Part shown: positions 21,143-31,726 of the stretch, piece after piece | Layout: each line of letters starts with the position of its first letter | Position numbering within the stretch: position 1 is the stretch's first letter | DNA from: Hybos culiciformis | Lineage: Eukaryota > Arthropoda > Insecta > Diptera > Hybotidae | Assembly: GCA_964007475.1 (NCBI GenBank) | Contig: OZ023273.1 | Coordinates: forward strand, 74,859,524 to 74,923,523 | Length of the DNA stretch: 64,000 nucleotides | Direction: 5' to 3' | Program-made: the position numbers and the translations under genes | Notes under the pieces: model-generated | Told to the model about the DNA's origin: nothing | The model's database searches: none | What the model saw: only the letters and a program-made list of their open reading frames with translations

Positions 21143-21405
21143 ACAGACAGTTGCTCAAATGACATTTGACAATCTGACATTTGACAATCCGATATTTGAG
21201 TCCCCCGTTCCTTTTCACACCTTTTCCAAATTGAAACAAATTTATTTCCAACTTTATAGGTAAATTTCTTCAAAAAAAAAAGTTTTTTTTAACTTGAGTA
21301 TAAGTTTTGTTAAACCAAAAAACTGGTCAAATGTCAGATTGGCAAATGTCCGTGGGCGAATGTCAGATTGTCAAATGTCATTTGGGCAACTATCCGGGAA
21401 TTGTA
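21143..21405. mobile_element. Foldback MITE with repeated ATGACATTTGACAATCTGAC
   Basis: The left arm (CAGTTGCTCAAATGACATTT then GACAATCTGACATT) and the right arm (TGTCAGATTGTCAAATGTCA then TTTGGGCAACTATC) are reverse complements. The phrase TGACATTTGACAATC is repeated within the left arm, and TGTCAGATTG.CAAATGTC twice in the right arm. It is non-coding. Confidence 0.75.
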
Positions 21406-21564
21406 CCTTATTTTTTAAGATCTTAGGATGCTAAATATACCAAACTTGTCTATATTGATAGTTATTTACACAAAAAAAAAACAAAATAATATTATTTTAA
21501 TGTGCTGCAAAGGGGTCAAGCGTGGCCACTCCAGCACACTGTTTTTCTCTAGGGTCACCTTGGT

Positions 21565-23144
21565 TTCTTTTTTTTCTTTTTTTATTAAAGTTACCAAATC
21601 ACTAGGTGAGATACCTTTGATAATATAAGAAGTATGGATTTGGTAATGAGGACAGGAAGTTTTGACGGGATTAAAAAGTGGGACAGTAAGTAGATAATCA
21701 TTTACACTCTTCTTAAAGCGGCGCAAGTCGTAAATTAATGGTCCGCCAGCTGTCGGGAACAGTTTTGATGGGAGAACATTCCACATTCTCGAGGTGCGAA
21801 TTGAAAACGAATCTCCGAAGCTTGTTCTATCACATCTGGGAATTTTGACGAAGAATGGGTCTGACGTTGAAGCGGTACGTGTTTGGCGTGAAAATAATTG
21901 AAGTTGAGGGAGTAGGGCCTTTACTTCCAGGGAAGACGTATCCATTCCAACAAAGTATTTATAAAAAATGGAAAGTGAACCTACATTACGACGGTGGTTG
22001 AGTGAAGTTAATGAGCTGGTGGTTTGGTGATTGTTTATCAATCTAATAGCCCTCCTTTGAACTTTGTCCAGGTATTCGAGATGGGTTTTGGGGGCACCAG
22101 CCCATATATGCGAATTGTATTTAATTTTGGTCGTATGTAGGATTTATAAATGTTGAAGAGATCAGAGGGGGAAAAGTATTGTTTACATCTTTTTAAAAAG
22201 CCAAGACATTTCGCTGCGTTTTTTGCCGTTTCGAAAATATGAATTTTCCAGCTTAAAACGCTGGTTATTTTCGAACCTAAAATGTCAAGGCTTCCAGATT
22301 TGGCAATACTTTCGCCTTGAAAACAAAATTGGGGATCAAAATTTGACAGCTTTCTTGAAATTAGGCAGCATTGAGTTTTGGATGCGTTGAACTCAACTCT
22401 GTTGAGAAGACCCGATTGTGAAATTTTGGAAAGGTCGTGATTTATGCTACTTTGCAAAAAAATGCGTTTAGTAGAAACAGCATTTGAAGATGCTGATTTC
22501 CTGTTAATAAAATCGTAGCATGCTACCAAGTTACTGTCATCGGCGAAGCTGTGGATGGGGTTGAGTGTTGATTTCAGAAGATCATTGATGAAAATTAAAA
22601 ATAGGGTTGGGGAGAGAACACACCCTTGGGGTATACCGGAGTTGATATTAAAAATATGTGACTAGTACCCATCCACAACAGCACGAATAGAACGACCAAA
22701 CAAAAAGTTGGTGATCCAATTGACAAAGGTTGATCCTAGACCCATTGATTTAACTTTAGAAATCAAAGCCGGGTGCCAGACTCGATCAAAAGCCTTAGCT
22801 ATATCCAAAGCAACAACACAAGCGGAATTGTGAGGACTGGCGTTGACCTTGTGGGATAAATATGTCATTAGGTCACCAGTCGATCTATTCGTACGAAAAC
22901 CATATTGCTGGTCACTTCGCAATTTGTTACATTCAAGATATTTTTTGACTTTATTGTTAATAAGGGATTCCATTACTTTGGAAAGATAGAAGTAAGCGCA
23001 ATGGGCCTGTAGTTAGAGGGATCGCATTTATCGCCTTTTTTTGGAATAGGCTGAACATGCACAACTTTCCACTTGGTGGGGTAAATGCCAAGTGAATATG
23101 AAAGATAGAAAAGGTTGCGCAGAGGTTTAGCTAGAACAGAGGTT
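21565..23144 (-). mobile_element. 5'-truncated non-LTR retrotransposon, copy 1
   Basis: The 3' end on the minus strand is GGTAACTTTAATAAAAA and a poly(A) run at 21565-21590. The sequence is closely similar over its whole length to 46022-47600 in the longer copy. Truncation falls within the reverse transcriptase fingers, as is usual for target-primed insertion. At the truncated end, the phrase GAGGTTTAGCT is repeated three times with GAAATATATA (23123-23180). This is an extra local duplication not present in the other copy. Confidence 0.92.
21675..22975 (-). pseudogene. Non-LTR reverse transcriptase and C-terminal region, copy 1, broken
   Basis: Translating from the right, QYGFRTNRSTGDLMTYLSHK and VALDIAKAFDRVWHPALISK (first catalytic Asp) are clear, then a TAG at about 22662 interrupts the frame. 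PQGC and FADD-type motifs follow in the DNA at about 22560-22630. Next come NRVEFNASKTQCCLI and the thumb/C-terminal region VQRRAIRLINNHQTTSSLTS to LLTVPLFNPV. The protein has several frameshifts. The APE endonuclease half is missing because of 5' truncation. It is of the Jockey/CR1 type, and the exact clade is uncertain. Confidence 0.88.
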
Positions 23145-23469
23145 TAGCTTGAAATATATAGGTTTAGCTTGAAATATATACATTTTCAAAGGTCTATACC
23201 TAGTTACAGCCTCTTCGCAATTTTTTTGTTTATTTTGGACAATTTGCCTGTACTAATAATATTGATTTCTGGAACTTTGTTAAAAATTTAAAAAATGAAA
23301 TATGACGCATTCAATATGGCCTTATAAAATTAATGAAGTATATGATCTTAGCAGATTCAACCAAATTAAATGTCAATTTGGGTTTTTTTTTTCTACGACA
23401 GGGCTTTATTAGAATTTTTTTATTATATTTTAGAAACCCAAAATCATATGGACTATATGGCTTATATGG
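23145..23469. other. Repeat relic, no gene
   Basis: About 23200-23310 resembles, in reverse, 42640-42720 (GCGTCATATTT, GAAATCAATATTAT), so it is a relic of a dispersed repeat. No gene was seen. Confidence 0.4.
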
Positions 23470-23878
23470 TGTTCGCATTAGGAGAATATTAGTGGAATAT
23501 GCTGTTATCCGGAATATTTCAGGAATATGAACTGGATTTTTCATATAAAAAAATATTCCGGAATATGTATATTCCACTTTCATATTCTAGTTTGTCAGGG
23601 TTAGAATTCTACATTTCTAGTTATTTTCACTCATTTTTTGAAATTTTGTTATAGTTGGCAACAATTTTTTTGTCAAATTCGAGTCAAAATGAAAAAAAAA
23701 AACAAAATAAAATTGATAACAAGCGAGATAAAAAGTCAAAATTTTCAACAACAAAAACTTTTTATCTTTCTCAATTATTTTTTTCACACCATCAAATTCC
23801 AGTTCTCATCAAATTTTGTAATGCGAACGGCAATTTGGTTTCCGGAATATAAGTGGAATTCAAATTATAATGCGAACA
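23470..23878 (+). mobile_element. GTTCGCATTA MITE, copy 1
   Basis: The ends are GGTGTTCGCATTAG and AATGCGAACAAGG, imperfect inverted repeats sharing TGTTCGCATT. Inner parts are rich in the palindromic ATTCCGGAAT. The same sequence occurs in reverse at 39522-39908 with high similarity over the full length, including flanking ATGG and AGGTAT. A diverged third copy is at 28228-29196. It is non-coding. The short open frames inside follow the repeat and are not genes. Confidence 0.88.
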
Positions 23879-24019
23879 AGGTATTCGTTGCTAGAACAAA
23901 GAATAAATTTTGTTTTTTTAATTTTTTTTTTTTTTAACATAATAGTAGGTTTAAGAAACAAAAATTTTTTTATTGGTAGGATATGTAATTTTTTTGCTTG
24001 TAATATTGCGCCCTATATA

Positions 24020-24890
24020 CAGGCCCGGTTCAAACTGCATCGGTGCCCTGTGCTGATTTTGAAAATTGCGCCCTTAAGCATAGTATAAGTCATTTCCACG
24101 TCACCATTGAGATACCAGGCGCTTTTTTTTAACGAGGTATTCCCAGTAGGCCCCGTCCTCAAATAAATATACATATACCAAAAAAATTATTTACATTTTT
24201 TAGTTCATTAAATTTATACAAAAAATTATTTACATATTTATACAAATTAAATCTCCATAAACAGCAACTTTATACAAATTCAACTATTCTTGCTTTTAAT
24301 TTTGCAAACTCTTCAATAATGTCATCGTACTCTAACGCTTCGACTAATTCCTTTTCTATCGATAGAATTGACAAATCCACCAATCTATCTTGTGTCATAG
24401 TCGTTCGCAAGTAAGTTTTGATGAGTTTCAATTTTAAAAAACTGCGTATATCGGAAGCTACTGTTACAGGCAGAGTATTTATAAGATTGATAAGATCGTT
24501 TATTTATAAGATCGTTATCATAAAGAGCAATAAGAGTGAAATAATAAAATAAAATTGTTTACCCTGTTTTATATACTATCAACCAAAAAACTTACAATGC
24601 CAACAAAATTTTGTATTATGTATATAATATGCAATATTTTATTGTATATTTTATGTATGCTATGTTGATTTTATTCTATGCTGAATTTTTATTTGCACAT
24701 TAGGCGCTCATGGTATACAAAAAAAATTGTATACTGTGTTGATTTTTTTCAGGTTAGAGTTTTGTGTACAGTAGCACAGTAGCTAATTTCGAATGAATTT
24801 GCATGTTCTTGACTACAAATCGATTGGCGCCCTATTCGTTAGGCGCCCTGTGCAAGTGCACATCATGCACATATAGCTGGACCTGCCCTG
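24020..24890 (-). mobile_element. hAT element relic with exact 8-bp duplication
   Basis: CCTATATA occurs at 24012-24019 and again at 24891-24898, directly flanking CAGGCCCGGTTC at the left and GACCTGCCCTG at the right. The ends are imperfect inverted repeats with the CAGG..CCTG of hAT elements, and GCGCCCTGTGC also recurs near both ends. The interior keeps a piece of transposase on the minus strand. Confidence 0.9.
24290..24500 (-). pseudogene. hAT transposase C-terminal fragment
   Basis: The minus-strand translation gives INTLPVTVASDIRSFLKLKL, then IKTYLRTTMTQDRLVDLSIL, then SIEKELVEALEYDDIIEEFA. This is the end of the dimerisation domain of the hAT group often named zinc finger MYM-type protein 1-like, where the usual VASxERSFSKLK is here VASDIRSFLKLK. 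The N-terminal and catalytic parts are missing, so the element is an internal-deletion derivative. Confidence 0.82.
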
Positions 24891-24898
24891 CCTATATA

Positions 24899-26100
24899 TA
24901 CATATATTTGAAATTAAAAAAGTCTGAAAGTGCCAGGCAGCAGCATAGTACGATAATTATGAATTCCTACCCAAAATGTTTGGTCTGGTAATCTTTATTT
25001 CACCGGAGCTACATATTTTGGGAAATTTTTTTTTGCATATTTTGAGCCGGGAAAGCCTATAATGATAAATTACTATCAATGCCAAAATATACTTATGTTG
25101 TTTCTCAAGGCTGTAATAAAATTATTTGTAACAAGTTTAGTGCGTCCAATATTATAAATTTTTTTTATAGGATATAATGTTTATAACTTTAGTGGTTACA
25201 TGATCTCTGTAAAAAAAATAAAACAAAAACATGTAAAATATTGAAATGAAGTGAAGCTGAAATGAAATGTGATCACTTTTCTTACTTATTTTTCTCCCGG
25301 AAACTTTCGTACTTTTTTTAGCGTTTATTATCTTATTAACTACAACAGGATTAACAAATGCTTGTTTAAATACATATATACATATAACAGTCTTGTCATA
25401 GTAAGTGGTAAAACATGTTTAAAAATTAGTTGGGAATTTAGTGATATTTTATCCGGTGTATACATTTTTTATGAAGATTATGTTAATTCTATTGTGAAAA
25501 TAAGATTGCACGAAAAAGCTGTGAATATTGCAGAACGCTGCCCACAATATTGAAAAATAGTTCATTCGACCCGCTATTAAAAAACTGATTTCTGAATAAC
25601 ATAGTTTTTTTTTTACAATTAAATTTTTAAAATGAAATAGGATATCGATACTTAAATTTATGTATCTGTCAACGTTTCCAATATTTTTTACATCCATTTT
25701 ATAGCAAAATTCAATTGCATTAAATCATATATGAAATTTTACAGTTTTCAACTAAGTTCTCAAATAAGTTTTTAGCTACATTTTAATTTTATAATATGTA
25801 TTATAAAATTATAAAACACTATTTATTAATTAAAAGTTTTTTTCATTTATATAATTTAAAATAAAAAATCAAAGAGCGCCTAATTTGCAAATTTTTTTGA
25901 ACCAAAAAATAACCTTTGCCACCAAATTTGCTAAAATTTTACTTAGCTCTGTGTTTTGTTTCAAAAATAGAATATCTATATATAGGATATGTATATAGAA
26001 TAAGTATATAGAATATAGAAAATTAAAAAAAAATTATAAATTAGTGGCTGATAAAAAAGTTTGATTTTTTCAATGTCAAAAAAACTAATTATTATTACAA
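24899..26100. other. AT-rich, no gene recognised
   Basis: One open frame (25269-25553, +) gives a peptide with SWEFSDILSGVYIFYEDYV, but no family was recognised and no splice or repeat context supports it. Several TATA-rich palindromes occur near 25980. Nothing else is seen. Confidence 0.4.
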
Positions 26101-26125
26101 AAAAATTAAAAAATTTCACAAAAAT

Positions 26126-26192
26126 CTTGTCATTGGGAATCGAACGAGGCACCTTCAGACTTACAGTGTCATGTTCTACCACTAAGCCATAT
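26126..26192 (-). other. tRNA-like relic with box A and box B
   Basis: On the minus strand, TGGCTTAGTGG matches the pol III box A and GTTCGATTCCC, about 40 bases on, matches box B. GACACTGTAAGTC lies between them where an anticodon arm belongs. The anticodon stem is only three pairs, the base before the anticodon is C instead of T, and the acceptor stem is not convincing. It is therefore a decayed tRNA or a tRNA-derived SINE head. A second box-B-like GGTTCGAGCC is at 26267. Confidence 0.5.
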
Positions 26193-26284
26193 TGTCTATA
26201 TGTTGAGTTTAGTTTTATAAAAAAATACAATAAATTACTTGAATTTTCTTAACATATTAGGACGCAGGTTCGAGCCACGATGAA

Positions 26285-26518
26285 GGCACTCATTTTTTTG
26301 TGTACATTTTTCAAATTCCAGTCGTATTTTGAGTATTTTTTGAAGTTTAGACTTCTTTAAGCTCGTTGTGAGATTTTTGGTAGAAGGTAAAAATCTTGTT
26401 TGAATTCGAGTATCGATTCGAGTATCTAAAACGCATGAGATTTTTTCTCAGAAAAATAAGAATAAAATACTCAAAATTCGACTCGAATTTGAAAAATGTA
26501 CACAAAAAAATGAGTGCC
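26285..26518. mobile_element. Foldback MITE with ~58-bp arms
   Basis: The left arm starts GGCACTCATTTTTTTGTGTA and the right ends with its complement. The complementarity runs about 58 bp, through AATTCGAGTCG / AGTCGTATTTTGAGTA with a few mismatches. The sequence just inside the right arm (GAGATTTTTTCTCAGAAAAA) is found in reverse at 27843-27870, so part of this repeat also lies right of the satellite. Confidence 0.85.
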
Positions 26519-26794
26519 ATTAATAAAAACAAAATAATTTGGTGCGAAAAATTTATATTCAAATTATTTCAACTGACGGCTTTGATGCCATAGTTGTAAA
26601 TTTTGTTGTTTTATTTTACATACATATAAGCATGATTTTGAATTTTGATTTTTGATTTGTTTTATTAAATTTTTTGATTTTTATTAAGTAAATATAGGTA
26701 CATTTATTTGAAACTTTTCAATTTTTAAATACTTATGTAGTTACATAATATATTAGATTATAGAATTTGTAAAACAATTTTTTGAAGAAAATAA

Positions 26795-26842
26795 AACCAT
26801 TATTATTATTATTATTATTATTATATTATTATTATTATTCAA
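26795..26842 (+). repeat. Trinucleotide microsatellite (ATT)n
   Basis: About 14 ATT units occur with one interruption (TATATT). Confidence 0.95.
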
Positions 26843-26896
26843 ATTATTTTTTAAAAATCTTTCGTTTACAAATTATTTAAAACTAAAATTTTTTTT

Positions 26897-27615
26897 AATA
26901 ATAGGTAGCTTCGGTGAAATAAAGATTACCTGCCGAAAAATTTTTGGGCAGGGAGCTACGGTTAGGTCGTGCCGGCGCAAAATATACAAAAACAAATTTT
27001 TTTCAAAATAGGTAGCTCCGGTGAAATTAAGATTACCTGCCGAAAAATTTTTGGGCAGGGAGCTACGGTTCGGTCGTGCCGGCGCAAAATATACAAAAAA
27101 AATAGCTCCGTTAAAATAAAGATTACCAGCCGAAAAAGTTTTGGGTAGAAAGCTACGGTTAGGTCGTGCCGGCACAAAATACACCAAACAATTTTTTTTT
27201 CCAAAATAGGTAGCTTCGGTGAAATAAAGATTACCTGCCGAAAAATTTTTGGGCAGCGACCTACGGTTAAGTCGTGCCGGCGCAAAATATACAAAAAAAA
27301 TTTTTTTTCAAAATAGGTAGCTCCGGTGAAATTAAGATCACCTGCCGAAAAATTTTTGGGCAGGGAGCTACGGTTAGGTCGTGCTGGCGCAAAATATACA
27401 AAAAAAAAATTTTCAAAATAGGTAGCTCCGTTAAAATAAAGATTACCAGCCGAAAATTTTTTGGTTAGTGAGCTACGTTTAGGTCGCGCCGGCACAAATT
27501 ACACAAAAAAACTTTTTTTTTTCAAAATAGGTAGCTCTGTTAAAATAAAGATTACCAGCCGAAAAATTTTTGGGTAGGGAGCTACGGTTAGGTCGTGACG
27601 GCACAAAATACACAA
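26897..27615 (+). repeat. Satellite, seven ~104-bp units
   Basis: Units start at about 26903, 27009, 27105, 27207, 27314, 27419 and 27528. Each has GGTAGCTCCGGTGAAATTAA, then GATTACCTGCCGAAAAATTT, then GGGCAGGGAGCTACGGTTAG, then GTCGTGCCGGCGCAAAATAT and a T-run. Units 3, 6 and 7 share GTTAAAATAAAGATTACCAG and GGTAG variants, so there are at least two subfamilies. Each unit can fold because GTAGCTCC and GGGAGCTAC are complementary. The array is GC-richer than its surroundings. Long minus-strand frames across it are by-products. Confidence 0.97.
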
Positions 27616-27621
27616 AAAAAC

Positions 27622-27828
27622 ACAAGAAGCAGTCATAGGTACTGCCGAAAAGCTTTAAAATATGAAATAACAGTGGCTACAAATGATGGGCTGCTCAGTA
27701 CAAAATGTAAATTAAAATAAAAATCCATCAGTCCAAAAGCAGTCCATTATTTGTAGCCATTGTTATTTCATAGTTTAAATCTTAAGTATAAACTTCTTGC
27801 GGCAGTTCCTATGACTGCTTCGTGTGTT
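27622..27828. mobile_element. Foldback element next to the satellite
   Basis: CACAAGAAGCAGTCATAGGT at 27622 and ATGACTGCTTCGTGTG at 27811 face each other. TGAAATAACAGTGGCTACAA (27663) pairs with TTGTAGCCATTGTTATTTCA (27751). The arms are about 70-80 bp with mismatches. CAAAAAAACACAAGAAGCAG at the start follows directly from the last satellite unit. Confidence 0.75.
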
Positions 27829-28343
27829 TTTTTCTTATTTTTTCTTATTTTTCTGAGAAAAAATCTCACGCATTTTAGATACTGGAATTTGAAAATAGAT
27901 TTTTCCCCTCTACTAAAAATCTCACAACGCGCCGAAAGAAAAACTTCAGCATATATTTTTGTCTGATAGCAGCAGCAACGCTAGTAGTAGGGAAGATTAA
28001 GAGAAAAATAAAATTAAAAAAAAGAAAATATATTGGGTACGACCATATTACAGTGCATGTTCAATACTGGTGCTCATAAGAACATTGTACGCTTTCTGAG
28101 GGATTTGAATGATGACCATTTGCTTAGTAAGTATTTCAGAATGAATCGATGCCTTTTTGAAGATTTTCTATTACTTAATGGTCCTGAAATAACAAAGCAC
28201 ACAGTATTAATAACCTATTTCCATTAATGGAATATTTGAGGGATGTTCAGTTTTTCGGAATATTTCGGGTAAATGCCCCTATAAAAAAAATTCCGGTATT
28301 TCTATTTACCTCTTTTTTATTCCACTTAATATAGGGTTCGGAT

Positions 28344-28921
28344 CAGAGAAATGCATGAGTACACTTGTATTACAATTCACTCGTGAATACACTTGATTTT
28401 TCAATATATGAATAGTTCAACTCAAAATAGAAACAAGTGTGAATATATGATTCATAATATTTTTTCAATACATTAGAATTGTATTGAGTTTTTTGTATCA
28501 AGTCAAATTTCTATTCGCAAGTATAGTGAATAGTGAAATATGTATTGCGTATATTGAATGCATTGGGTAATCTTCTAAGGAAATTTAATTTCCTAAAAAA
28601 AAATTAAATATTTCGTAAAAATTTCCTAAAAAAACTGTTAAAAATGTACCTATACTTAATTAGATGATATTTTTTTCATTCATACGTATTGTTTTTATAT
28701 TAGGCACTTGCTGCATTCATAGCATTCATAACAAAAACAAATCAACATCAAGTGGTATTGAGTAGATATTGTTGTTTTGCAAGTCAATGTAATATAAGTG
28801 TTTCCTATGTGCAAGTAGAATATGAATAGCTCATTTTTTTTTTCTGTAATTGGTATTATTCTGTATTGAAATATTGCGAGTGATTTGTTTTTGTTTATGA
28901 ATATTATTACGCAGTTCTCTG
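28344..28921. mobile_element. Non-autonomous hAT element with exact 8-bp duplication
   Basis: GTTCGGAT occurs at 28336-28343 and at 28922-28929. The element begins CAGAGAAATGC and ends GCAGTTCTCTG, an 11-bp inverted repeat with one mismatch. Inner sequence has several copies of GTGAATA and CACTTG near the left end. It is non-coding. An 80-residue minus-strand frame across its right end is not supported. Confidence 0.92.
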
Positions 28922-29056
28922 GTTCGGATATCAAATTTATAAAAAAAAGTGCATCTTTAGGTGGCTTTTTTAATTAATTTTTTGGTTGGGCAGGATTTAT
29001 TTTGTCAAGGTGAAAAAAAAAATAAAAAAACGTAAATAAATTTTTCTTTATATAAA

Positions 29057-29131
29057 AAAAAAATTATTCAGTTTATTTATTTTTTTAATTATATTGACAT
29101 TAAAAAAATAAATAAACTGAATAATTTTTTT
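29057..29131. repeat. Perfect 31-bp hairpin
   Basis: 29057-29087 and 29101-29131 are exact reverse complements (containing ATTATTCAGTTTATTT) around a 13-base loop. Confidence 0.95.
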
Positions 29132-29812
29132 CGTATTCCACTTAATGTAATGTAAACGGCAATTGAAATTTCGGAATTTATGTGGAATTTATTGCGTGAA
29201 TGGAAATAAATTATAAGAGAACCTATAAGTGCTGATATGCGTTTGTGTATAACACTGAAGTAAAAACCAATCAGATTTTTAGATTTCCTCTAAACTTAAA
29301 AAAAAAAAAACTCTTTTCAGATATCTTGCGACGGGAGAGTCTCAACAAAGTTTGTCTTTGGCCTACAAATTTACTCCATCAACGGTGCATAAAATTATTG
29401 TTGAAACCACATTCGCAATAACAAATGCCCTTAAAAAAAAATATGTTTTCGAAAATAAATAAAGATTATTTCAGGAAAATTGCAGAAGCCAGAAGGATTC
29501 AATAACAGATGGCAATTTCCACATTGTTTGGGTGCAATAGATGGGAAGCATGTTACAATTCAAATATCAATATAATATAATTTTCTATCTTATTTCATCT
29601 AACAATAAATTGTTTTTAGGCACCTCCAAACTCTGGATCAGAGTTTTATAATTACAAGAAACCCATTCAATTGTAGTTTTAGTAATTTGTGATCATAATT
29701 ATGAATTTTTATGTGCGACGTTGGTGGACAAAGTGACGGTGGTATATTTCGCCATAGTCCTTTTGGGAAAAAATTTTATTCGAAGGATGTACAGTAATAA
29801 AATAATTTCAAT

Positions 29813-30474
29813 CAGCGGCGGCTCGTACATAGGTGCTGCGACACTGCAGCACCCTCAAGAAATTTCCAAAAATTGAACTCATAAATAAAATTTTTTGTTA
29901 GCTCTGAATTTTTCTTACTTTAAAATTATTTGTAAATGAAATATAGCAATTGCTGTAACATTTTATAAACAAGAGTAGCCTACTTTCAGGCTTACAGAAA
30001 ATGAAATATAGAAAATACAGAAAGTACTTTTCAAAAATAGCTGCAGAAATTTTTTAACAGATTTTTTGGAACTGCGAATTTCACAGTGCAGGGAATTTTT
30101 TTTTCGTGAACAATTTATTACATTTTTATTGCTGTTAATTTTTTTTCATGACTTGAGTGTAAGGAAAAAAGCACTGCCACAGAAGCAGTGCGGCTGTATA
30201 CTTTCTTAAAAATTTAAAAACAAATACCTAGTTGGGAATTTTTTTTGTTTGTTTTGGGTTATTTATTTTGAATGTAAAGAAAAATGCACTGCTTCAGAAG
30301 CAGCACAATTTTTATATGGGATATAGGTATTTTGTTTGCTTTTGAATTTTCAAAATTGATATGTGAATTATGAGTACTATACATATATCATAAAACATTT
30401 ATAATTAAAAAAAAAGAAAAGAGGTTGTTATTTTTTGCAGCACCCTCTTTCAAAACGTCCACGGGCCGCCACTG
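29813..30474. mobile_element. Non-autonomous hAT element, CAGCGGCGGC ends, 8-bp duplication
   Basis: ATTTCAAT occurs at 29805-29812 and 30475-30482. The ends are CAGCGGCGGCTCGT and ACGGGCCGCCACTG. GCAGCACCCTC is found near both ends in the same direction (29850 and 30438). AGCACTGCCACAGAAGCAGT near 30170 and GCACTGCTTCAGAAGCAGC near 30284 are internal repeats. It is non-coding and lies between the second and third catalytic parts of the Harbinger transposase. Confidence 0.95.
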
Positions 30475-30862
30475 ATTTCAATTGTAGAATTCCAGAAGCA
30501 GCTGACATTGCTGAGGTATGTTTTGGTTGCTGATGATGCCTTCTCACTGTCGGAAGAAAAAAGCCATATGAAAAAAAAAATCTTAGTGAACTAGAAAGAA
30601 TTTTTAATTATAGGCTAAGCAGAGTTCGACGTATGATTGAAAACTGTTTTGGAATTTTAAGCTGTAAATGGCGAATTTTTTTAACCACAATAAATGAGAA
30701 AGTCAGTACGGTAACAAATAATACTGTCTTCCATCTGTTTACACATTTGGGTACGACAAAATTACCCAAATAATTATATCACAAAGGAATTGGTTGATCA
30801 TGAAGAGAATGGTATATTTGTTGAAGGTAAACTGCTTCAATGGCAACAAATTTGCGAATAAT

Positions 30863-31433
30863 TTTGTCGGTAGTGGAAGAATCCATTGGCAAGATAAAAT
30901 AAAATAAGTTAAATTTAGTATATGAGTTAATTTTTTCCTTTTATTCTTTTGTCTTTATTAATAAAAAACACAATTTTTTATTTTTGTTACGAAATTTATG
31001 TGTTTAATTATTTCCTCTTTTTATGTACTAAATTTGAATTCAATCGAACAAACTTTTAGTTGTGATAAGTTGATTGCAAAATTTCGTGGTCAGACAAACA
31101 GATAAGAAAGTGACTTAATAGAAACGTTGTAAAAAGAGATATTAGAATAATAAAATTACGTTGCAATTTTATTATTCTTATCTATCTAAAAAAATTATTC
31201 TCAAGTTAACTTTGTGGTTAACTTATGTATCTATATGTATCTATTTAAAAAAAAAAATCCAAACACAATATAGTTTATGTTCACGAACATATCATTCAAT
31301 TTTTTTAATTTAAATAAAATAATAACAGCTATATTCACATGCTTAGGAAATAACTAATGCTAGTGCTTAGGAAATAAAAAACAAAATTTTCAATAAAATA
31401 AAATAAAATAAAATAAAATAAAATAAATATGTA
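30863..31433. other. AT-rich with repeat relics, no gene
   Basis: About 30985-31055 is a reverse copy of the GTTCGTCCGATTTCATTC-type repeat of 14.9-16.3 kb. There is a hairpin with 14-bp arms at about 31147-31181 (AGAATAATAAAATT / AATTTTATTATTCT). An (AAATA)n run lies at about 31393-31425, directly before the LTR of element D. Confidence 0.6.
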
Positions 31434-31726
31434 TGTAGGCTGGAATATTCTTTTAATTACAAACGCACGGGTTTTATTTTAATTCAAAAATGTTCTTTTA
31501 TTTAATTTTATTAATTATCTTAAGGATTAAGAAAAAATGAATTTAATTTATTTAAAATAAAATATTTATTAAAATTGTAATACAAAAAAATACGTTGCAA
31601 CCTCTTCGACGATCAACAATGAATAATAATTCTCAATTCTTCTACGTATAAAAAAGGTAAGTATATAATCGACGAAAAATAGGTATATAGATTTTTTTGA
31701 GACACATATACTATCTCAATTCCACA
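31434..31726 (-). repeat. 3' LTR of element D
   Basis: On the minus strand it begins TGTGGAATTGAGATAG and ends CAGCCTACA. It matches the 5' LTR closely over about 293 bp, with scattered substitutions and a few small indels (for example AATATAG missing near 31689), so the insertion is not very recent. Confidence 0.93.

Larger units (their letters stand above)
28228..29196 (+). mobile_element. Diverged GTTCGCATTA-type MITE inside the Harbinger gene
   Basis: The right part (AACGGCAATTGAAATTTCGG, AATTTATGTGGAATTT, up to about 29196) matches the right end of the MITE at 23820-23878. The left part (TTTCGGAATATTTCGGGTAA, ATTCCGGTATTT, TATTCCACTT) matches its left half. The copy is much diverged, has its own hAT insertion, and interrupts the transposase between the N-terminal and middle parts. 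Confidence 0.65.
28030..30862 (+). pseudogene. PIF/Harbinger transposase (HARBI1-like), split by insertions
   Basis: The pieces follow in order on the + strand. 28080-28220 is the N-terminal helical part (SKYFRMNRCLFEDFLLLNGP). After a ~1-kb insertion, 29310-29460 has TGESQQSLSLAYKFTPSTVH. 29485-29575 has QFPHCLGAIDGKHVTIQ with the first catalytic Asp. 29620-29800 has SGSEFYNYK and, shifted, VGGQSDGGIFRHS with the second. After a hAT insertion, 30485-30860 has VADDAF and NYRLSRVRRMIENCFGIL with the catalytic Glu region. AG/GT sites near 29315, 29580 and 29620 suggest introns. Stops and frameshifts show it is dead. Confidence 0.88.

Noticed and set aside
25269..25553. 94-residue plus-strand frame as a gene
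   Set aside because: There was no recognisable domain, no splice or promoter context and no repeat relation. It is kept only as a remark.
26873..27495. Minus-strand frames up to 177 residues across the 104-bp satellite
   Set aside because: They follow the satellite unit exactly and switch frame with unit length. No protein family was recognised.
28695..28934. 79-residue minus-strand frame
   Set aside because: It crosses the right end of a hAT MITE with an exact 8-bp duplication, so it cannot be an original gene.
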